Shown here: positions 58,058 through 64,000 of the stretch, piece after piece | How the letters are laid out: each line of letters starts with the position of its first letter | Position numbering within the stretch: the first letter of the stretch is position 1 | NCBI RefSeq assembly: GCF_024662235.1 | Contig: NZ_CP096276.1 | Location: 2,480,001 to 2,544,000 of the forward strand | Reading direction: 5' to 3' | Origin: Pimelobacter simplex | GTDB taxonomy: Bacteria; Actinomycetota; Actinomycetes; Propionibacteriales; Nocardioidaceae | Length of the DNA: 64,000 bases | The notes under the pieces: generated by a model | Seen by the model: the letters and a program-made list of their open reading frames with translations, nothing else | What the model was told of the DNA's origin: nothing | The model's database searches: none | Program-made: the position numbers and the translations under genes

Positions 58058-58974
58058 TGGGCGTCGGACACGGACACGGACACGGCCAAGGCGCCGCTCA
58101 GGGCCACGCCGGTGGCCGACACCGGTGGCGGCTCGGGCTCTCCTTCGGCCTCGTCGGCTCGTTCTTCGGCGTCGAGCTCGTCACCGGCCTGTGGTCGGGA
58201 TCGCTGGCCCTGCTGTCCGACGCCGGCCACATGGCCGCCGACGTCGTCGCGCTCGGCGCCGCACTCGCTGCCACCCGGATCGCCACGATGAAGGACCGCA
58301 CGGGCCGCAAGACCTTCGGCTCCTACCGAGCAGAGGTCTTCGCGTCCGGCCTGACCGTGCTCCTCATGCTCGGCGCCGGCGCATACGTCGCAATCGAGGG
58401 CCTGCGCCGGATCGGGCAGAGCGTCGAGCTCGAGTCCGGCGCAGTGATGGTCGTCGGCACCATCGGGTTGCTGATCAACATCGCTGCCCTGATGCTGCTG
58501 CGCGGCGGAGCCGGCGAAAGCCTCAACGTCAAGGGTGCCTACCTCGAGGTGGTCGCCGACACCGTCGGTTCCGTCGGGGTCATCGCTGCGGGCCTGATGG
58601 TGGCCCTCACCGGCAGCGTGTGGTGGGACACCGGCATCGCCCTCGCGATCGCCGCGTTCGTCGTCGTCCGCGCCGTGATGCTGGGCCGAGAGGTACTGAC
58701 CGTGCTCGGCCAGCACGCACCGGCCGGCATGGATCCCGCCGAGGTCGAGGCAACGCTCATTGGCGTTGACGGGGTGGACGAGGTCCACGACCTGCATCTG
58801 TGGACGCTGACGTCGGGCATGAACGTCGCCACAGCGCACCTGGTCGCGGCCCCCGGCTCGTCGCCTGCGGTCCTCGTCGCCGCCCGAGCGGCTCTGCGTG
58901 ATCGGTACGGCGTCGAGCACGCCACCTTGCAGGTCGAATCGGATGCCACGGCGTGCACGGAGCTGTCATGGTGA
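58057..58974 (+). CDS. czcD: CzcD-type CDF zinc/cobalt/cadmium exporter
   Basis: ATG 58057 gives 305 residues. The His-rich start MGVGHGHGHGQG is followed by six membrane helices with LLSDAGHMAADVVALGAAL in TM2 and YLEVVADTVGSVGVI in TM5 (HxxxD/DxxxD sites) and a full cytosolic domain (DEVHDLHLWTLTSGMNVATAH). This copy is intact, unlike the CDF at 51054. It exports divalent metal by proton exchange. Confidence 0.93.
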   Translation: MGVGHGHGHGQGAAQGHAGGRHRWRLGLSFGLVGSFFGVELVTGLWSGSLALLSDAGHMAADVVALGAALAATRIATMKDRTGRKTFGSYRAEVFASGLTVLLMLGAGAYVAIEGLRRIGQSVELESGAVMVVGTIGLLINIAALMLLRGGAGESLNVKGAYLEVVADTVGSVGVIAAGLMVALTGSVWWDTGIALAIAAFVVVRAVMLGREVLTVLGQHAPAGMDPAEVEATLIGVDGVDEVHDLHLWTLTSGMNVATAHLVAAPGSSPAVLVAARAALRDRYGVEHATLQVESDATACTELSW

Positions 58975-58993
58975 CAGGCCAGGGCGTCGTCCG

Positions 58994-59953
58994 ATGACCG
59001 CGGCGCTCGCTCTGCTGGCCTTCGCCGCCCTGGTCCGAACATCGGCGCTTCGGGTCTTGCCCGGTGCAGCCTGGCCGCGGCGCGCGCCCCGCTTGGGCGT
59101 CGTCGCCTGGCAGGCAGTGACCCTCGCCGTGCCGGCGTCGGTGATCCTGGCCGGGCTCGCGCTCGCCGTCCCCGTGCTTCCCGTCGCCGCAGAGGACATG
59201 TCCGATGTTCTCGGTGCCTGCGCGCTGCTGCTACGCGAGCACTATGAAACCCCTGGCGGCTTCATCGTCGGCTTCTTTGGGTTGCTGGGAGCGGTGGCGC
59301 TCTCAGCGCGCTGGGGATTCAGCGTGGCGGGTGAACTGCGGACGGTGCACCGTCATCGGGCTCGCCAGCGTGACGGCTTCGCTCTCGTCAGCAGGCGAGA
59401 CGTGCTGAGCGGCACGTGGGTGGTCGACGACGAGCGGCCCGCGGTCTTCTGCATCCCCGGCCATCCCGCCCGCGTGGTGGTCACCACCGGCGCACTGAGC
59501 GTTCTCACCCCACAGCAGCGGGTTCTAGCGCTGGCACACGAGAAAGCGCACCTCACCGGTCGCCACCACCTGGCGCTGACTCTGGCCGCTGCCGCCCGAC
59601 GGGCCCACCCCCGCAGTCGCCTGTTCGCTGTCGCCGAGGCAGAGACCGCGATGCTGGTGGAGATGCATGCTGACGACCGCGCGGCCGTTGCGTCGGATCG
59701 CCCGCAGCTGGCGGCAGCGCTGGTGAAGCTGGCAGCGGGTCCGCAGCCGGTGGGGACGATGGCGATCAACGGGGGGCCCGCGATTCAACGTGTTCAACGT
59801 CTGTTGACCACCGGTCCGGCGCTGACGCAGCATCAGCGGTGGTCGATCCGTTTGACGGCGGCCACCTTGATGCTCGCGCCGGTCTTGATCGCTGCCGCGC
59901 CGGCGCTGGAGGCGGCGCTCCTCGACTACTGCCGGCTGCCGATCCACACCTGA
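58994..59953 (+). CDS. M56-family membrane metalloprotease (BlaR/MecR-type)
   Basis: ATG 58994 gives 319 residues. Membrane segments near both ends enclose the zinc motif LAHEKAHLTGRHH (HExxH) and a downstream E in LFAVAEAETAMLVEMHAD. There is no penicillin-binding sensor domain. M56 proteins are partners of BlaI repressors and relieve repression by proteolysis. Here it may respond to copper, thiol or envelope stress; the signal is unknown. It lies 19 bp after czcD. Confidence 0.88.
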   Translation: MTAALALLAFAALVRTSALRVLPGAAWPRRAPRLGVVAWQAVTLAVPASVILAGLALAVPVLPVAAEDMSDVLGACALLLREHYETPGGFIVGFFGLLGAVALSARWGFSVAGELRTVHRHRARQRDGFALVSRRDVLSGTWVVDDERPAVFCIPGHPARVVVTTGALSVLTPQQRVLALAHEKAHLTGRHHLALTLAAAARRAHPRSRLFAVAEAETAMLVEMHADDRAAVASDRPQLAAALVKLAAGPQPVGTMAINGGPAIQRVQRLLTTGPALTQHQRWSIRLTAATLMLAPVLIAAAPALEAALLDYCRLPIHT

Positions 59954-59992
59954 CCCCGGGCTACCGGGCGGGCTGTCGGCCTGTTGTCCGGC

Positions 59993-62008
59993 TCAGCTGG
60001 GCTCGGTATCGGCTGACCGGGATCGGCCCGCCGAGCTCAGGTAGGCGTTGTACTGCGACAGCGCCTGGTCGTTGTCGCGGTCGGCTTGGCGATCAAGGCG
60101 CTTGGCCTCGCGGTGGTCGTCGCGTACCCAGGACCACACCACGGCGACCGCGAGAATCGCGAGCGGGTATTCGCCGAGGCCCCAGCCCAGCGAGGCCCCG
60201 AGGTACTGGTCATCTTGTGGACTGCGGCCCCACGTGCGCTCGAGGGAGGTGAACCAGTCTCCAGCGAGGAGCTGGGTTGCGCTCATCAGGGAGATCGAGA
60301 ACAGCGCATGGAAACCGAACACGACCATCACCAGCAGCACGCGCAACGGATAGATGGGTCGCTTGGGTCCGGGATCGACGCCGCAGATGACGTTGGCGAA
60401 CAGGTAGCCGGCGAAGAGGAAGTGCGCCGTCATCAGTAGATGCATGGTGTGTCCGCGCAGCGAGGACTCGAACGCGGAGGAGTAGTAAAAGGCGATCATG
60501 CCGACCACGAACATGGTTGCCGCGACGATCGGGTTCCCGAGCAGACGCGCTGGCCAGGAGTGGACCGCGAGCAGGAGCCATTCGCGGGCACCGCGCGAGC
60601 CGTCGTCGCGGCGCACGAGGGCCCGGAGTCCGAGCGTTACCGGTGCGCCGAGCACGAGGAAGCTCGGCACGGCGGTGGCGACCGTCATGTGCTGCACCAT
60701 GTGCATGCTGAAGAGCACGTCTCCATAAGCTCCGGGTGGACCGCTCGTTGCCCACAGCAACGTGAAGCAGCCGAAGAGCCAGGCGATCGTACGGCCGGTC
60801 GACCACCGGTCGCCCCGGCGACGCAGCCGCCGCACCCCCAGCAGGTAGATCACCGCGGCAGCGACGGCAATCGGAGCCCAGAAGGAGTCGATGCGCCACA
60901 CGTTGAACCATTGGGCCAGCCCGAGCGGTGGGGGCATGGCGTGGCCGAGGAGCTCCTCAGTAGGCGTGGGCACCGCCGAGGCTGCCGCCCCGGGCGGCGG
61001 TGTCCGCCCCAACGCGGCACCGGCGCCGGCCGCGAAGGCGAGGAGGAGGATCTCGGCCACCGCTATCACGGTGAAGGCACGACGATCTCCCGTGTCCTGC
61101 AGCCGGGTGAGCAGCCGTGAGCGCTGCCACCAGCCAGCGAGGCCGAGGAGCCCGAAGACCACAACCTTCACGACGAGGATCGCCCCGTAGGAGCTGGCGA
61201 GGTCGGCAAGTTGGGAAACACGGAGCAGCGCAGCCGCGGTGCCGGAGACCGCGATGGCAACGAAGCACCATCCGGCGATCCTGGAGTAGCGACGTGCAGC
61301 GACGGAGAGGTCGAGACCGGGATCGCGGCGTACCCAGAGCAGCGCGACCAGTCCGCCGAACCACAGCCCGATGCCGAGCACGTGGAGGAACTGGAGGTTG
61401 ACCGCGAGATCGTGATTGGCATCGGAGGCGGCGTGACCGGTCAGCGCCACCGTCCACAGGGCGGCGACCGTCAGGACGACCGCCCCGGCGAGCCCGGTCG
61501 TCGTACGTGCAGACAGGGCGATGAACGTGACGACGGCGGCGAGGGCAACGTTCCAGCCGAGGTACTCCCCCGCGTCCATCTCAGAGATGAAGAACCTCAG
61601 CTGCTGCATCGTGGTGGATGAGGGTTCGATGCCGGCGATGTCGGCGAAGCTCAGCACCAGCTGGATGCAACCCGAGACCAACCACATCGTGCCCGTGGCG
61701 ACCGCCAGCCAGGCGAGTCGAAGCTGAGAGGCCGCCAGCAGACCGGCCTTCTTGCCGGGCAGGATCAGCACAGCCACCGTGAGAGCACCGAGGGTGAGGA
61801 GCATCGCGGTGTCGCGTACGGCTCGGCTGGCGGGTAGTCCCCACCGGGTGAGGGCGCCGGGATCCGGGAGCCCGACCGCTGATGCCTGCGGCATCGCCCC
61901 GGTCACGATCAGCAAAGAGACTGCTACTCCGCCTGCAACGGTGACGGCGGCTGCTGGGACCAGGGCGGTGAGCCCGGCACGTGCGACGCGTCCGTCGGGG
62001 TTACTCAT
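59993..62008 (-). CDS. CopD-CtaG fusion copper protein
   Basis: This 671-residue protein has about fourteen hydrophobic segments. The N-terminal half has the CopD domain (LHVLGIGLWFGGLVALLWV, RRYSRIAGWCFVAIAVSG). The C-terminal half is the Caa3_CtaG domain (MHMVQHMTVATAVPSFLVLGAP, HFLFAGYLFANVICGVDP). This joins copper import with cytochrome oxidase copper delivery, an actinobacterial architecture. The ATG overlaps the copC stop (ATGA). Confidence 0.93.
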   Translation of the reverse strand: MSNPDGRVARAGLTALVPAAAVTVAGGVAVSLLIVTGAMPQASAVGLPDPGALTRWGLPASRAVRDTAMLLTLGALTVAVLILPGKKAGLLAASQLRLAWLAVATGTMWLVSGCIQLVLSFADIAGIEPSSTTMQQLRFFISEMDAGEYLGWNVALAAVVTFIALSARTTTGLAGAVVLTVAALWTVALTGHAASDANHDLAVNLQFLHVLGIGLWFGGLVALLWVRRDPGLDLSVAARRYSRIAGWCFVAIAVSGTAAALLRVSQLADLASSYGAILVVKVVVFGLLGLAGWWQRSRLLTRLQDTGDRRAFTVIAVAEILLLAFAAGAGAALGRTPPPGAAASAVPTPTEELLGHAMPPPLGLAQWFNVWRIDSFWAPIAVAAAVIYLLGVRRLRRRGDRWSTGRTIAWLFGCFTLLWATSGPPGAYGDVLFSMHMVQHMTVATAVPSFLVLGAPVTLGLRALVRRDDGSRGAREWLLLAVHSWPARLLGNPIVAATMFVVGMIAFYYSSAFESSLRGHTMHLLMTAHFLFAGYLFANVICGVDPGPKRPIYPLRVLLVMVVFGFHALFSISLMSATQLLAGDWFTSLERTWGRSPQDDQYLGASLGWGLGEYPLAILAVAVVWSWVRDDHREAKRLDRQADRDNDQALSQYNAYLSSAGRSRSADTEPS

Positions 62009-62745
62009 TCCTCTTCTTTCCGGCGGGTCAGCCAGACAAGCACCGCAGTGACGCCCATCGCGGCGATCAGGCCGATCAGGATCGTGGCGAGCGTCTGGCT
62101 GCCGCCGCCGGCGGAACGAGACAGCCCGGGGTCAGCAGTAGGGGCAGAGCTGTCGTCCGACGAGGGCTGACTCGGAGTCTGGGTAGAGGAGGACTCAGGT
62201 GCCTGATCGGTCTCGCCGGTCGTACCCGGCCCTGATGAGGCTGACGACGATGACGTCGAAGAGGGCCCCGGGGACGGTTCGGACGTGGCAGACGGATCCG
62301 GTGCAGCGGCGCGGACCTTGAAGTCGACGGTTCCGTCGATCGGGTGACCATCGGCTGAGGTGACCCGATATGCGATCCGCCAGCGGTCCGCGTCGCTGGT
62401 CTGAAGATCCGCGGGCACGGCGGCAGTCACCTTGGGGCCCTTCACGGTGACATCGACCGAAGTCGGCTGGCCACCCGAGACGGGGGTGAGGGTGACTGCG
62501 GCGAACTCCGGGGCGATGTTCTGGTTGAAGGTCAGCTGGAGCTGCGTCGGCATCTGATCGAGCACCTGGTCCTGAGCCGGGTTCGAGGAGGCGAGCTCGC
62601 TGTGTGCTGTCGCTGGTGACGCGCTGGCGACGAGCAGCAGGAAGGTGGCCAGGGCACCGAAAACGAGAGTGGCCACTGCGCCACGCGTACCTCGGCCACC
62701 TGACTCGACGAAGCGGCGGCTCGAGGTGTGATCTGTCAGGGACAC
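62005..62745 (-). CDS. copC: CopC-domain copper-binding protein, membrane anchored
   Basis: GTG 62745 with GGAGAA upstream gives 246 residues. A signal peptide ends at ATA/HSELASSNP, placing the Cu-binding His at the mature N-terminus. The CopC fold continues to YRVTSADGHPIDGTVDF with the second His. A long Ser/Pro/Thr linker and a C-terminal helix with a KEEE end anchor it. It hands copper to CopD. The upstream open frame is a shadow of ccsB. Confidence 0.92.
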   Translation of the reverse strand: MSLTDHTSSRRFVESGGRGTRGAVATLVFGALATFLLLVASASPATAHSELASSNPAQDQVLDQMPTQLQLTFNQNIAPEFAAVTLTPVSGGQPTSVDVTVKGPKVTAAVPADLQTSDADRWRIAYRVTSADGHPIDGTVDFKVRAAAPDPSATSEPSPGPSSTSSSSASSGPGTTGETDQAPESSSTQTPSQPSSDDSSAPTADPGLSRSAGGGSQTLATILIGLIAAMGVTAVLVWLTRRKEEE

Positions 62746-62777
62746 GGGTTCTCCTTGCGCTCGTGGGGGGAGGAGGG

Positions 62778-63698
62778 TCAGACGCCGGCGTAGGAGTGGA
62801 GCCCGGTGATCCACAGGTTCACGCCGAAGAAGTTGAAGAGGAAGGCGGCATAGCCCGCCAGGGCGAACCACGCGGCCCGGGTCCCGCGCCAACCGGCGGT
62901 GGCCTGGGCGTGGAGGTGGGCTGCGTAGAGAACCCAGGTGATGAAGGCCCAGGTCTCCTTGGGGTCCCAGCCCCAGTAGCGGCCCCAGGAGTTCTCGGCC
63001 CAGATGGCGCCGGCGATCACGGCGAAGGTCCAGATCGGGAACGCGAACATGTGCGCGGCGTGCGCGACCTGTTCGAGGGTTGAGGCCGACGGAAGGCTGG
63101 CGGCGTAGCCGCGACGCGGGCTGCCCGAAGCGTCCGAGTTGCCAATGGGGTCGGCGGTGGCGCGTCGCTCGAGGCGGGTCCGGACGAGGAACAAGGCGGT
63201 GGCGACGGCGCCCACGGTGAACACTCCCCCACCCGTGATTGCGGCGGCGACATGGATGACGAGCCAGTAGGAGTCCAGGACGGGGACGAGCGCCCCGGCC
63301 GGCGTGTAGAGCACGGTCACCGCGAGCCCGAGTGCCAGGAGGATCAGGCCGACGATCCACACTCCGAAGGCCCGCACCGGCAGCCTGGCGAGAAACGCGA
63401 GGTAGGCCGCTCCGGCCGCGACCGAGCACACCAGGACGAACTCGTACATGTTGCCCCACGGCACGCGTCCGGCAGCGAACCCGCGGCTGATGGTGCCGCC
63501 GACGGTGAGGGCGAAGGCGAGCACGGTCAAGGAGGTGCCGATGGCTCCGACGAGGCGCGTGCGTTCGGTGGGTGTCGCTGCGCCGGTCGCGGTCCGCCGG
63601 GCGGCTTCGGCCGAGTAGGACAGCATCGCGAGCGCGTAGACGGCGATGGCTGCGTACACGAGGCTGTTGGAGAGCTGTGCGAGCGTCTGGTTGGTCAT
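62778..63698 (-). CDS. ccsB: Cytochrome c biogenesis protein CcsB (ResC/CcsA type)
   Basis: This 306-residue protein has about eight membrane segments and the haem-handling WWD motif WGRYWGWDPKETWAFITW near residue 240. Conserved His residues occur in WLVIHVAAA, EQVAHAAHMFAFP and HLHAQATAGW. With ResB it attaches haem to apocytochrome c. The ATG overlaps the resB stop (ATGA). Confidence 0.95.
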   Translation of the reverse strand: MTNQTLAQLSNSLVYAAIAVYALAMLSYSAEAARRTATGAATPTERTRLVGAIGTSLTVLAFALTVGGTISRGFAAGRVPWGNMYEFVLVCSVAAGAAYLAFLARLPVRAFGVWIVGLILLALGLAVTVLYTPAGALVPVLDSYWLVIHVAAAITGGGVFTVGAVATALFLVRTRLERRATADPIGNSDASGSPRRGYAASLPSASTLEQVAHAAHMFAFPIWTFAVIAGAIWAENSWGRYWGWDPKETWAFITWVLYAAHLHAQATAGWRGTRAAWFALAGYAAFLFNFFGVNLWITGLHSYAGV

Positions 63699-64000
63699 GC
63701 GTGGGGGTCCTTGTCTGCCGGGTCCGCCGGGGCTGCCGGAGACGTTGGCCCGCCAAGGGCCATGACGAGGTTGCTGATCTCTGCGTGGCGCGGGAGCCGG
63801 CGGGTCAGTGAGTGGCCGGCGGTCTCGACGAGGAAGCCGGAGGATTGCGTCGGGCTGATCCGTACCCAGATCCGCCGGCGTCGGATGATCAGCGACGTGG
63901 TGAGGCCGATCAGGATCGCGATCGCGGCGGCGAGGGTGACTTCCTTGCCGGGGTCGTAGGCGATCTGGAAGTTGGCGAAGCGGGAGACCCCGTCGAAGGT
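63695..64000 (-). CDS. resB: Cytochrome c biogenesis protein ResB, C-terminal part
   Basis: The frame is open from the right edge and stops at 63695, giving 101 residues of the C-terminus: FDGVSRFANFQIAYDPGKE, a membrane helix (LAAAIAILIGLTTSLII), RRRRIWVRISPTQSSGFLVE and a Pro/Ala-rich end. This is the ResB periplasm-to-last-helix region. The rest lies outside the window. It is co-translated with ccsB. Confidence 0.9.
   Translation of the reverse strand, partial: TFDGVSRFANFQIAYDPGKEVTLAAAIAILIGLTTSLIIRRRRIWVRISPTQSSGFLVETAGHSLTRRLPRHAEISNLVMALGGPTSPAAPADPADKDPHA

Noticed and set aside
1..64000. tRNA or rRNA genes
   Set aside because: I looked for tRNA-like cloverleaf or rRNA sequence by eye, including at element borders, and saw none. 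A covariance-model scan (tRNAscan-SE, Infernal) would be decisive.

Overview
The window is high-GC DNA with short intergenic gaps, frequent GTG starts and ATGA/GTGA stop-start overlaps. Its gene families (mycothiol-type arsenate reductases, a LysM-BTAD protein, a Tad locus of actinobacterial layout, CopD-CtaG fusion, DUF4229) point to an actinobacterium, probably of the Nocardioides type. That placement is an inference from gene content. The region is strongly accessory: five mobile elements, metal resistance islands, a defence cluster and a Tad-like pilus locus of the kind seen on actinobacterial plasmids and integrative elements. The sequence alone does not say whether it is chromosomal, plasmid or integrative.

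Layout. 1-2174: right part of an IS21-family element, cutting the 3' end of a small zinc-ribbon gene. 2526-3903: IS3 copy 1, inserted between that gene's Shine-Dalgarno and its ATG. 4190-8229: a defence cluster with DUF2188, DUF1883-TIR, a multi-pass membrane protein, a ThsB-like TIR, a caspase-like protease and a small RyR-like protein. The TIR-caspase pair matches the published type IV Thoeris architecture; the other neighbours may extend it. 8601-15212: arsenic island 1 with five LMW-PTP-fold ArsC-domain proteins in several architectures, three ArsR-type regulatory parts, an Acr3 pump and a flavin disulfide reductase. 15273-20495: an atypical response regulator, phoU and pstBACS. 20705-24595: a TauE/SafE permease and a second arsenic unit (MFS, flavoprotein, ArsR) with a 20-bp dyad operator.

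24947-44884 is one long minus-strand Tad-like operon: SAF protein, CpaE-like, TadA, TadB, TadC, pilin, TadE, TadE, TadG-like, LysM-BTAD protein, small protein, lipoprotein, secreted PKD-like protein and a last frameshifted gene. Two insertions interrupt it. IS3 copy 2 (26122-27499) splits the PKD-like gene. A 6.24-kb tyrosine-recombinase element (32839-39077), carrying a cadmium/zinc/lead-type P-type ATPase and a MerR regulator, separates the two tadE genes and is bracketed by a 7-bp GAGTTCC repeat.

45202-64000: a two-HTH regulator, IS481 copy 1, DUF4229, a methyltransferase-like protein, then a copper/zinc and thiol-redox cluster: FliL-like protein, CopD, ArsR with a CDF exporter, VKOR with DsbA, IS481 copy 2, ICMT-like protein, CcdA, BlaI, ArsR with two CDF exporters, M56 protease, CopD-CtaG, CopC, CcsB and ResB. 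Recurrent operators tie this cluster together. A CTACTA-N7-TAGTAG-like box occurs before copD, the FliL gene and ccdA/blaI, and in split form before dsbA. A separate dyad overlaps the ATG of both the ICMT-like gene and the second ArsR gene.
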